A stretch of DNA of 64,000 nucleotides from Marinibium conchae. GTDB taxonomy: Bacteria > Pseudomonadota > Gammaproteobacteria > Enterobacterales > Alteromonadaceae. A model generated the notes under the pieces. The model was given only the letters and a program-made list of their open reading frames with translations, was not told the DNA's origin and did no database searches. Position 1 is the first letter of the stretch; every line of letters begins with the position of its first letter. A program made the position numbers and the translations under genes. This document shows, in pieces, positions 38,823-47,134 of the stretch. The stretch spans positions 434,001 to 498,000 of the forward strand of contig NZ_JADNRN010000001.1 in the NCBI RefSeq assembly GCF_015595035.1, written 5' to 3'.

Positions 38823-40708
38823 TCCAGGGTTATTAGTTTAACAATTTTATCCGTTGCAATGGTTGATGGGTGATTCGAATCGAAATAGAGTGTTTCGTTA
38901 TTTCTTACTGCGTAGCAAAATATCTCATCACAAAATATACTAGTCGCATCAATGAAATGTACATTGTCCGGGTATTTCGTATTTTTAAAATGCTCGATTA
39001 TTTTTTGGTTTCGTTCCGTATACCATTGTAAGCTAGTACCTCTAACGTTCGATATGTCTGATCCAAATAAGTTCTCTCTGCTGATTAATTGACCTACATG
39101 TCTTGGTAATTCGGGAAAGGGATAAACCACAAAAATGTTATCTTTTTGACTTGAAAGAAGCTTAATCATCTTTTCGAAGTTCAATAGCCTTTCTTTGGAT
39201 TGAGCTGTCATAGGTTCGTTAACTAATTCAGGGTAATCGGAACCATCGCCCCCAAGAAGTTGACGGGTGAATCGATGGTTTACTACTATGTTTGTTATAT
39301 TGTCACTGCTTAATAGGTACGCTACTGCATCGTTGTACCAGCGAGTGCAGTCATCAACAGTATGAGAGATCTTGTATGAAGTAGCGCAACCCGAGAAACT
39401 CATGTGTTTTACGCCGACCTGTTCGGGCTCTAACCTTTTAGCCATAGAATAAGACAATTCTGTCGCATGGCTATCCCCAAAAACTGCCCAAGATATATTA
39501 TTCCCGAAATATGTGCATGATTCACTTGGCGCTGCATAGGAGTGTTTATGGCACTTCTCTCTCATTGGGCTTGACACGGCCCCGGCTATTAATGACTGAT
39601 ATTGTTTGTTTCGGAGTTCACTAAAACCTGCATTGACAAATACAACTGCGCCTACCACGATAACTGCGATACTCATTAACAGAGGCTTAAAATATATGAA
39701 ATCGATAGGTGAGGATATATTAGTGTTAAAGTTCTTTCTTTCTATAAAGTGATGGCTCAAATATCCAAGAGCAAGCGATAGTACAATACCGGCTAGAGTA
39801 AAAATTGAGCTCAGAGAAAAGTAAAAAAATAGAACTACGATGGGCCAATGCCATAGATAAATTGAATAAGACCACGTGCCTATTTTTTGAATAATGAAAC
39901 TGTTATTTAAAATACTATTAGCTTGTCTAGCCTGAATAATAAGGAATGCGCCAACTACTGGACATAATGCCAAGTACCCAGGCCAGTAATTGTCTTCAGA
40001 TATTGCAAAATAAGAGATGAATATCATTACGAAACCAAGTAGCTCTAGTTTCGATTTTGTTGAAGTTTTGACATGCATAGGATATAGAAAAGCAATACCG
40101 CCGAACATCAGCTCCCAAGCTCTTGTTGATAATAAATAATACGATGAAGATGGCCAAAACTGAGAAGCTACAGCACTATAACTCAAACTCAATATTGTGA
40201 GACCAACAATTACAAACTTCGTTTGCGATAGCGAGAAAAAGCGTCTCAAGCTAATGATTAGTATTGGATAAAGTACATAGAACTGCCATTCAACAGCTAA
40301 AGACCAAGTATGAAGCAACCACTTTTCTTTTGAAGAGGCATCAAAGTAACCAGCCTCTTGCCAAAATATAAAGTTGGACAAAAAACTAATACTACCTGCA
40401 GCGTGTTTTCCTAGTGATTTGTAGTCGTCAGGTGATAAGAACAGAGGGCCTAATATTAGAAGCACTAAGCACAAAAAGGCTAGTGCGGGAATAATACGGA
40501 GTGCTCGGGCTCTGTAAAATTTTGTTAAAGAAAAAGTATTTGTATCGATTGCTGTAAAGATGATACTTGTCATCAAGAAGCCCGAAATTACAAAAAATAC
40601 ATCCACCCCAGCGAAACCACCTGGCAAAAATCTGGAGTCGAAGTGATATATTACTACTGCAATTACGGCCCAGGCTCTGAGTCCGTTAATGTCCTTGCGA
40701 AATTCCAT
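38819..40708 (-). CDS. OafA-like acyltransferase 3 fused to SGNH domain
   Basis: This 629-aa protein has an acyltransferase 3 membrane domain (residues 1 to about 340; DINGLRAWAVIAVVIYHF, GVDVFFVISGFLM). A periplasmic SGNH domain follows (WAVFGDSHATELS near 410; YFDSNHPS near the C-terminus). This architecture acetylates O-antigens and other surface polysaccharides. It is a second, independent O-acylation system next to the MBOAT set and is transcribed in the opposite direction. Confidence 0.88.
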   Translation of the reverse strand: MEFRKDINGLRAWAVIAVVIYHFDSRFLPGGFAGVDVFFVISGFLMTSIIFTAIDTNTFSLTKFYRARALRIIPALAFLCLVLLILGPLFLSPDDYKSLGKHAAGSISFLSNFIFWQEAGYFDASSKEKWLLHTWSLAVEWQFYVLYPILIISLRRFFSLSQTKFVIVGLTILSLSYSAVASQFWPSSSYYLLSTRAWELMFGGIAFLYPMHVKTSTKSKLELLGFVMIFISYFAISEDNYWPGYLALCPVVGAFLIIQARQANSILNNSFIIQKIGTWSYSIYLWHWPIVVLFFYFSLSSIFTLAGIVLSLALGYLSHHFIERKNFNTNISSPIDFIYFKPLLMSIAVIVVGAVVFVNAGFSELRNKQYQSLIAGAVSSPMREKCHKHSYAAPSESCTYFGNNISWAVFGDSHATELSYSMAKRLEPEQVGVKHMSFSGCATSYKISHTVDDCTRWYNDAVAYLLSSDNITNIVVNHRFTRQLLGGDGSDYPELVNEPMTAQSKERLLNFEKMIKLLSSQKDNIFVVYPFPELPRHVGQLISRENLFGSDISNVRGTSLQWYTERNQKIIEHFKNTKYPDNVHFIDATSIFCDEIFCYAVRNNETLYFDSNHPSTIATDKIVKLITLD

Positions 40709-40771
40709 ACAAAACCGCTTAAAATTGAATTCGCAGATTATAGGTTTAAAAGTTAACTAAGGCAAAATAAG

Positions 40772-40809
40772 ACACGCGATTTGCTACGCTATGTGAGTAA
40801 ATCGCGTGT
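40772..40809 (-). terminator. Probable terminator after the repeat lipoprotein gene
   Basis: ACACGCGATTT and AAATCGCGTGT form a perfect 11-bp stem with a 16-nt loop, 13 bp past the stop of the minus-strand lipoprotein gene. On that strand it is followed by CTTATTTT, a weak T tract. Confidence 0.6.
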
Positions 40810-40822
40810 TCGTCTCAAAAAA

Positions 40823-42553
40823 TCAGTCTTTAGCGCTCAGTGCATACGATATTATGAGAGGAGGTCTATCATACAGTCCAACTTGCCCTGCTTCCTTGAG
40901 GGATATGTATAGCCTTGAATTTGAATCATCATAGACAGCGCCCAAAACTTTAACGAAACCACCTTCATCATACGGATGGCTCCACTTACCATAGCTCACA
41001 GGTTTAACTTCCCAAGGTTCATTTGAAGCTGCAATATCATTGATGTCAAAAAGCCAAAAGTAGTTGTAATAATCGGCTGCATCATAACTACAAGGCCCGC
41101 CACATAAATTACCGTCATTTTGAGTTATTTTATATCCTACACCACTGTGGATTCCACCATGACTCCCTATGGCCATGAAATAATCTGTGCCAGGAATAAT
41201 AAAGCCATAAATAGCCCTAGACAATGGTCCCCAAATTGGGCTTATGTCATCAGAGTAGTCTGCAGCGCCATCAACAAGCTCCTTGCCCGATTCGAGGGGA
41301 TACACCACTTTGGCGTTGGCTTCTACTGTTACATCGGCTTCTATTGCATTCTGCGGATTGAAAACAAACATGCTTGGACCTTGGGAATATCTTGATGTAA
41401 TTGAATAATTAGTCGCCCAACCAACAAGGTATTCCCCCCCCAGTGTTTCAACGTGAGGTTCGGGTATTTTCGACATATATCCAGCTCCTAATGCGCCAGA
41501 CGATAATTGCAGCATTCCTTTGAATGCAGATGATGTCAGATCGTTCGCATCATCAAATATTTGTAAGTTATCCATGTTCCTCGCCGATGCGTCGTACCAT
41601 ATTTCAGACGAGACAAATAACTTACCTTCATAATTCAATATTCCTGTAATGCGGTTTGTGCTGTTACCATCAGTCTTCTTATCTAATATTGTTGTATATT
41701 CTTGTAAAACACCAGCTAGTGGAATCGCCGATATATCTTCGCTTTTGGAAAATTCATTAGGGATTTGAAACTCGGCTATTGCATTGTGGTGTGCGTGACC
41801 CGCCATGTACAAGCTATTGGTCGTTGAGTTGAATCCGAGAGCACCGATTGCATAGCTTGAGTTACTCTCACCACCAGCCAATACTCTAAACGCTCCCAAA
41901 TACTCAACATCAAGCGTAGCCTGAATCCCGAGCGGTATATTCACATTGGTTGGGGTGCTTTGAACAATATCCTCTGCGATGTCTTCTTCAAACAAAACTT
42001 GGGTGGGCTCATCATCACCGCCTGAACCGTCATCGCCGCCTGTGCCATCATCACCGCCTTCGCCATCATCACCGCCTTCGCCGTCATCACCGCCTGTGCC
42101 ATCATCACCGCCTTCGCCGTCATCACCGCCTGAGCCATCATCACCGCCTGAGCCATCATCACCGCCTGAGCCATCATCACCGCCTGAGCCATCATCACCG
42201 CCTGAGCCGTCATCACCGCCTGTGCCGTCGTCACCGCCTGAGCCGTCATCACCGCCTGTACCGTCATCACCGCCTGAGCCATCATCACCGCCCGAGCCAT
42301 CATCACCGCCTGAGCCGTCGTCACCGCCTGAACCGTCATCACCGCCTGAGCCGTCATCACCGCCTGAGCCGTCGTCACCACCTGAGCCATCATCACCGCC
42401 GCCTGTTGCTGGTGGTGGCGGAGCTGGTGGAGTTTCGGGGGTTTCTACAATGCTTTGTGCAACTTCAGGTTCATCACCCGAGCCACAAGCTGTGAGGGTA
42501 AACATTGCACCAATAACTACTGCGATTTTTGATAACTTCGAAACAGACTTCAT
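40823..42553 (-). CDS. Lipoprotein with GGDDG(S/T/E) repeats and unknown C-terminal domain
   Basis: This 576-aa protein has a lipoprotein signal (lipobox LTAC, Cys at about residue 23) and a Pro-rich spacer. About 21 tandem six-residue units GGDDG followed by S, T or E come next, then a C-terminal domain of about 375 residues (starting LFEEDIAEDIV). That domain has repeated motifs such as GALGFNSTTNSLYMAGHAHHN and could be a beta-propeller, but I do not recognise a family. The acidic Gly-rich linker may bind calcium or act as a flexible stalk. A ligand role in the EPS matrix is a guess from context. Confidence 0.75.
   Translation of the reverse strand: MKSVSKLSKIAVVIGAMFTLTACGSGDEPEVAQSIVETPETPPAPPPPATGGGDDGSGGDDGSGGDDGSGGDDGSGGDDGSGGDDGSGGDDGSGGDDGTGGDDGSGGDDGTGGDDGSGGDDGSGGDDGSGGDDGSGGDDGSGGDDGEGGDDGTGGDDGEGGDDGEGGDDGTGGDDGSGGDDEPTQVLFEEDIAEDIVQSTPTNVNIPLGIQATLDVEYLGAFRVLAGGESNSSYAIGALGFNSTTNSLYMAGHAHHNAIAEFQIPNEFSKSEDISAIPLAGVLQEYTTILDKKTDGNSTNRITGILNYEGKLFVSSEIWYDASARNMDNLQIFDDANDLTSSAFKGMLQLSSGALGAGYMSKIPEPHVETLGGEYLVGWATNYSITSRYSQGPSMFVFNPQNAIEADVTVEANAKVVYPLESGKELVDGAADYSDDISPIWGPLSRAIYGFIIPGTDYFMAIGSHGGIHSGVGYKITQNDGNLCGGPCSYDAADYYNYFWLFDINDIAASNEPWEVKPVSYGKWSHPYDEGGFVKVLGAVYDDSNSRLYISLKEAGQVGLYDRPPLIISYALSAKD
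42012..42405 (-). repeat. 18-bp tandem repeat array inside the lipoprotein gene
   Basis: About 21 in-frame 18-bp units encode GGDDG plus S, T or E. Units differ mainly in third codon positions and in the last codon. Because the unit is a multiple of three, copy-number change would alter linker length without a frameshift. The array leaves all frames open, producing meaningless long antisense ORFs. Confidence 0.95.
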
Positions 42554-42938
42554 AATACAGTTCCTGAATGACTACTAAATATTCTTGAGCTTAATAATAA
42601 GCACTTCTGGCCTGTTGTAGAGCAAACTGTCAATACGAAGGTATTTTGACAAATACCCGCATAGCTTTCGAGCTGTACGAAATTCATACTTTTCTGAGCT
42701 ATGTCGATGTTTACTAAGCTCATGTTTTATATCGATTTATTTGAGGTTTAGGTTTGGATCATTTACTTATGCCAAAGTATAATTTTGACTAGGGTGTTTT
42801 ATGCGCATACTGGAATAAATTCCCTCGCCCGCAATACTTATTATCTTTCTTGCGAGCGGTTCATAATGCTTTTACTATTAGATTGAGTTGTCAAAGCTCT
42901 GAGGTAAGAGGCTATCTGACTTTGAGAAGACCGTCTTA
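42554..42938. other. 385-bp spacer between lipoprotein gene and FemAB operon end
   Basis: No coding signal is seen. It must hold the lipoprotein promoter (minus strand). A TTGACA hexamer is present at about 42629-42634 on that strand, but no good -10 stands at the right distance. The only clear structure is the hairpin at 42640-42657. Confidence 0.5.
42640..42657. repeat. Short perfect inverted repeat upstream of the lipoprotein gene
   Basis: GGTATTT and AAATACC enclose the 4-nt loop TGAC, about 90 bp upstream of the lipoprotein ATG. It could be an operator or a leader hairpin. Confidence 0.35.
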
Positions 42939-44000
42939 CTACAAACTTATAAACTTCCTTACTTTGGGGCCCACAAATGTTGTTAAACCAAGGGGAAGCT
43001 TCTGCCAAGTTTGCTCTATAATGCTTCTTGCTTTCGACTTTTGCATGTCGTTATTGTCAACAGGCTCGCCTTCGTTAAATTCTTGCCAACTGAGTAGCGC
43101 TGGCTCACAGCCCCATTGCTTTTTAAAGCGGTAAGTTCCTTCTCCCATCGTCGAACGACCAAAATCGAAACTCAGCATTTTTTGCTCAACAGCTTCGCTC
43201 AATACTTGCCAATACAAGAGCATATTTGGTGCCAACCTGTTGTAATCAGCGAGCGTTGATGCCCAAGGAATACTTGCGTTTTTTCCGTTCATTAGCACAA
43301 TAGCCCCGCCAACTGCGACTTCTTCTTTGTAAACAAGCGCTAAATAGGCATGTTTACCATAGTGTTTTAATACCTCATAAAACCATGCTCTGGAGTGAAC
43401 AGGCGAGCCAAGCGAGTGCATATTGCAGGCCATTACATGATAAAAGGCATTAAACTGTTGCTTAAAAGCATCGCTATCTGAAAATTCGCTTACACAAGCA
43501 CGCAAACCATTTTTCTCTGCCTTACGGATCTGGCTTCGCAGCTTTGACTTAAATGCAGCCATTTGTTCATCAACACTTGCTTCCAACGGCAGTATCATGC
43601 GCACTTTTGTATTTTGCTTTATTTTTTCGGCATCTGTGGTTGCGTAGGTGCCTGCGCGCAGAGTAAGGCTTGTATGCTCGCTCTTTGATAAAACCTTGAT
43701 CGCATAATCATGTAAAGCTTCATAAGCATCATTGTTGTTAGCGATAATGCCCGAGCAATCACAATAGGGTAACGACACATAATAAGCTTTGCGAAGCGGT
43801 AGGCCCATCTTCACTAAGGGCAAGATACCTACTAACTCATTGTTGTTGAACGCACCTAAGTAAATTGGCGTAAAGCCATAGCTGCTCTGAACAGCCTGGC
43901 CCCAAGCATAACGATGATAAGGGCTGGCTTCACTGCTGTTGCCTACGAAGTTATCCCAGAGCGACTTGTCAGACTCGCCAATGTGTTTAATTTCTATCAT
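42939..44000 (-). CDS. FemAB-like protein of the XrtA system (TIGR03019 type)
   Basis: This 353-aa GNAT-fold protein is related to FemAB peptidyltransferases. SPYHRYAWGQAVQSSYGF near the start and VSLPYCDCSGIIA are typical of the PEP-CTERM-associated group. The second half has LRSQIRKAEKNGL and LSFDFGRSTMGEGTYRFKKQWG. It probably adds an aminoacyl or acyl group to a sugar precursor. It is the last gene of the seven-gene minus-strand operon and overlaps the deacetylase gene by 4 nt. Confidence 0.85.
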   Translation of the reverse strand: MIEIKHIGESDKSLWDNFVGNSSEASPYHRYAWGQAVQSSYGFTPIYLGAFNNNELVGILPLVKMGLPLRKAYYVSLPYCDCSGIIANNNDAYEALHDYAIKVLSKSEHTSLTLRAGTYATTDAEKIKQNTKVRMILPLEASVDEQMAAFKSKLRSQIRKAEKNGLRACVSEFSDSDAFKQQFNAFYHVMACNMHSLGSPVHSRAWFYEVLKHYGKHAYLALVYKEEVAVGGAIVLMNGKNASIPWASTLADYNRLAPNMLLYWQVLSEAVEQKMLSFDFGRSTMGEGTYRFKKQWGCEPALLSWQEFNEGEPVDNNDMQKSKARSIIEQTWQKLPLGLTTFVGPKVRKFISL

Positions 44001-45001
44001 GACTTAGCTAACAGGTGTGGGTTTTGTGAAAAGTAAATGTGTGCTTCTTTTAAAGTCATAAATTCTAATGTATAAGATTCAGATAAGGTTTCGATAGTTT
44101 GCGACACGCGTTTGCAAATTTCTTGGAAAGGCTGCTCTTCTTTAAAAAAGCCGGTGCCGTTGGAAATAAGGTTTGAGCTATGAAAATACATATTAATGAA
44201 TGGTACGTTGTTTTTAACTAGCTGATGCGCCAACGAAATCATATCGTTAGCCTGCATTACCTCCGGGCTCATATATATTTTTCGCAGTAAGCGGGTTTGC
44301 CACAAAGCACCAACTGCTTTTAGATATTTAAAAGGCGCTAACTCTGCTGCGTTGTATATTTTGTTTGCGCGGGCAAAATTACTGCGATTAAAACCAACCG
44401 ACGCTTGTATTTCTAATATATTTCGTTGGCTCCCTGCCTTTAGCACATTGTTTGAATCGGGCCAGTAAGCGCCATCGGGTGAGCCTTGGCAAGTAAAAAA
44501 CTCGTTCGAATAGTATGGGTACACACTTGAGTCAACTGTAAAACCTCGTGTCCATAACAGATGCATAATAGCCGCTGATATTCCCCAGCGTCCGGTTCTG
44601 AATGAGCTAGGTTGGTAGTTAAATTCTTCTACGAACACGTCAACTAAGGCATCAAGTTTGGCTTCTACTTGTTCGATGGGTAAGTTCACAACATGTGAGT
44701 TGGCTTCCGTTGCTTTTTCGAAAAAAGGCGGATTGGCCCAAGGATGTAAATGTGCGCCGAGCTCACATGTATTTTCTGCTAAGGCTTTTTTAAATACACC
44801 GTTTTCAGCCGCTCCCTTCGCTGCTGCATAGTCGACAAAGTAAGTGGGGCGAATTCCCGCTTGATTAAAAAAGTCTTGAAGTTCAGGTATCTTCTCAAGG
44901 TTTTTTACCGAGAAGTCTTCTTCTGGGAAGGGGCCTTCCCAATCCCATTCTTCTTCGGTATCCACCGTGAGGATGAAAATTAATGGGGGCTTAGTACTCA
45001 A
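43997..45001 (-). CDS. Polysaccharide deacetylase-like protein
   Basis: This 334-aa protein with a NodB-like fold has the acidic motif ILTVDTEEEWDW near residue 10, ELGAHLHPW near 82 (metal-binding His pair), SSFRTGRWG near 132 and a late INMYFHSSN. It differs clearly from the TIGR03006-type deacetylase at 19.0 kb, so the locus has two. No signal peptide is seen. The start is TTG overlapping the upstream stop (TTGA), so translation is coupled with the GT4 gene. Confidence 0.8.
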   Translation of the reverse strand: MSTKPPLIFILTVDTEEEWDWEGPFPEEDFSVKNLEKIPELQDFFNQAGIRPTYFVDYAAAKGAAENGVFKKALAENTCELGAHLHPWANPPFFEKATEANSHVVNLPIEQVEAKLDALVDVFVEEFNYQPSSFRTGRWGISAAIMHLLWTRGFTVDSSVYPYYSNEFFTCQGSPDGAYWPDSNNVLKAGSQRNILEIQASVGFNRSNFARANKIYNAAELAPFKYLKAVGALWQTRLLRKIYMSPEVMQANDMISLAHQLVKNNVPFINMYFHSSNLISNGTGFFKEEQPFQEICKRVSQTIETLSESYTLEFMTLKEAHIYFSQNPHLLAKS

Positions 45002-46143
45002 AGCGCTGCCTCTTTAATATTCGAGCTTTGCAGTAGGGTGTTGAACAATGCGATGTATTCGTCGGCCATGCGTTTGGCTGAATAGTATTCATTTACATAG
45101 TCACAAGCGTTTTTACCCAGCGCCTTGGCGTAATCAGTGTCGGTTAACAGCCTTTCCCAGCAAGTTAATAAATGCGCTTTGTCACCTAAAGGCGACAACA
45201 TACCGGTTTTTTCATGACTAATTAGTTGGTCAATACCTGCGATATCATAAGCAGCTACCGGTGTTTCCATAGCGCAAGCTTCCATTAAACAGCGTGGTAT
45301 GCCTTCAAGGGTAGAGGTCATAGCAAATATATCGAAACTTTTTAGGTAGTCTAGTCGGTCGTCTCTGTAGCCTAAAAAGTGTATGTCGGCTTTTGACGAC
45401 AAGCTCGCAGCGTGCTCTTCTAAAGATGGGCGAGATTCACCATCGCCAAGCAGTACTAACTCGACGTTCTCCATTTTTTGATGCAGGGCGTCGAATACAT
45501 CGAGTAAATCAGTAATGTTCTTTCTACTGATCATCTGTCCAATAAACCCAACCCGCTTTTTCGTTTTTGTTTGCGCTGTTTCTTTGTTTTTAAAGCGCTC
45601 TACTTCCGACAGGTCGACACCGTTTTGAATATACACTAGCTGTGGCGCTTTAATATTATATGCTTCACAGTCTTTTACTAATTGTGGTGAAAGTGGAACA
45701 ACATGGTCGGCGTATTTCATGGCCTGGCAACCCAGCCAAATAAATAGCCTGAGCTTGAAGTCTTTAGCGTTTTCAAAACCGTGCGGAGTAACTACCACCG
45801 GCACGCCAGCTTTTCTAGCGGCCATTACACCAATAATATCCGACTTATAGCCGTGTGTATGAACTACGTCTACTTTATTGGCTTTTATGTAGTCGGCTAA
45901 GCGACTTACCGCCTTGAAATCAAATTTGTTGGCCATGGGGAGTTGATAAACATCGCCACAATCAGCTTTGAAGTGTCGGGCTATTTCTAAGTCTTGAGAG
46001 GCGGCTTCATCGGTTACTGCCAATGAATACTTTACGTTTTGGTCATGAGTATTGTTACACATGGCCAAAATCCAGCGTTCAGCACCATAAAAACCAGTGG
46101 AACAAATAAACTGCAATACATGCATGGCTTGTGACTCTTTCAT
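44998..46143 (-). CDS. GT4 family glycosyltransferase
   Basis: This 381-aa protein begins MHVLQFICSTGFYGAERWILAMC after a short leader. It has VVHTHGYKSDIIGVMAARKAGVPVV in the acceptor domain, and VGFIGQMISRKNITDLLDVF and STLEGIPRCLMEACAMETPVAAY in the donor domain. It likely adds one EPS sugar. It overlaps neighbours on both sides by 1-4 nt. Confidence 0.86.
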   Translation of the reverse strand: MKESQAMHVLQFICSTGFYGAERWILAMCNNTHDQNVKYSLAVTDEAASQDLEIARHFKADCGDVYQLPMANKFDFKAVSRLADYIKANKVDVVHTHGYKSDIIGVMAARKAGVPVVVTPHGFENAKDFKLRLFIWLGCQAMKYADHVVPLSPQLVKDCEAYNIKAPQLVYIQNGVDLSEVERFKNKETAQTKTKKRVGFIGQMISRKNITDLLDVFDALHQKMENVELVLLGDGESRPSLEEHAASLSSKADIHFLGYRDDRLDYLKSFDIFAMTSTLEGIPRCLMEACAMETPVAAYDIAGIDQLISHEKTGMLSPLGDKAHLLTCWERLLTDTDYAKALGKNACDYVNEYYSAKRMADEYIALFNTLLQSSNIKEAAL

Positions 46144-47132
46144 TATTTGTGGCTACTCGTTTGTATGGGTTTTACTATGCCGAGAATTGTACCCCAAGTT
46201 CTTGCGGGAAAATACAAAGCATAAAATTTAATCACGGTAGCTAAGCTCAGTTTGGGCTTGGCTATTCGATAAAGGCGCAGACTGTATAAGCCAAGCACAA
46301 GAATAGCGCCAAGCAAACTGACAATGCTCAATGTAGTAAGCGACAGCATTGCAAACACAATAAAGCCCAATAGGCCGAAGGTAAAAGCGGGTGGGGCAAT
46401 AAAGCTAGGATATTCCGATAAGCTCACTTTTCTACCTTTTAATGAGGCTAAATTCGACTGCCCGCGCCACACTTCTTTTTTTGCCATTTCGTTAAATACT
46501 TTATCTTCACCAAGATGCACGTAGTTCGAGGCAGTGCTATAAAATAAATCGCCTTGCTCTGCTACTTTTTGTGTAAAAACATAGTCTTCACAAGTCACGA
46601 GGTGCTCAGGAAAGCCGCCAGAAATAGCGAAGGTTTCGGCGCTCATGAGTAAATTTCGCCCAGGTAAAAATTCCACCGTGCAATCAGTATGCGCGTTGCT
46701 TAATTCTGTTCTCAATATTTCGAGTGGCGGCGCGTTGTTAGCGGCTAGCTGCACGGCACTGACCAGTTTTACTTGCTCATTTAATTGCGGCAAAAGAGCA
46801 AGGAGCCAATTCGGTGCTAAATCAATATCGGCATCTAAAAACGCAAGATAGTTACCATTAGCTGCCGCGACGCCCATGTTTCTCTGTGCAGAAATAGTCA
46901 CATCCATTGGCGCGTTGATAACACGTACGTTGAGCTTATTTGCAAACACTTCAAGGTCGCACTTGAGCTTAGTGTTTTTCGTAACAACAATTGCTTCCAC
47001 TTCGTAATGTTGCTCGGAATTGTCGTCTTTTAAGCTTAAACGGCTCACCGAAGCCAAGGTGTCCACTAGCATTTCCTCTCTGCCGTAATGAGGAATAATA
47101 AAGCTGCAAAAGGCAGTAAGTGGTGCAGACAT
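46143..47132 (-). CDS. GT2 family glycosyltransferase
   Basis: This 329-aa protein has a GT-A catalytic domain (CSFIIPHYGREEMLVDTLASV; NMGVAAANGNYLAFLDADIDLAP with the DxD-like metal site) and a C-terminal pair of membrane segments (about 245-285). It would act at the inner face of the membrane on a lipid-linked acceptor. It follows the PcRGLX/YetA-like gene by 2 bp. Confidence 0.86.
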   Translation of the reverse strand: MSAPLTAFCSFIIPHYGREEMLVDTLASVSRLSLKDDNSEQHYEVEAIVVTKNTKLKCDLEVFANKLNVRVINAPMDVTISAQRNMGVAAANGNYLAFLDADIDLAPNWLLALLPQLNEQVKLVSAVQLAANNAPPLEILRTELSNAHTDCTVEFLPGRNLLMSAETFAISGGFPEHLVTCEDYVFTQKVAEQGDLFYSTASNYVHLGEDKVFNEMAKKEVWRGQSNLASLKGRKVSLSEYPSFIAPPAFTFGLLGFIVFAMLSLTTLSIVSLLGAILVLGLYSLRLYRIAKPKLSLATVIKFYALYFPARTWGTILGIVKPIQTSSHK

Positions 47133-47134
47133 GA

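Noticed and set aside
41941-42578. Long Pro/Ser-rich, His/Arg-rich and Ala/Val/Met-rich frames across the lipoprotein repeat
   Set aside because: The 18-bp repeat keeps all frames open. Only the frame with a lipobox signal and a non-repetitive C-terminal domain is coherent.
42554-42938. Missed small gene or RNA in the 385-bp spacer
   Set aside because: No frame with a ribosome-binding sequence and plausible composition was seen, and no RNA-gene structure apart from one short hairpin.
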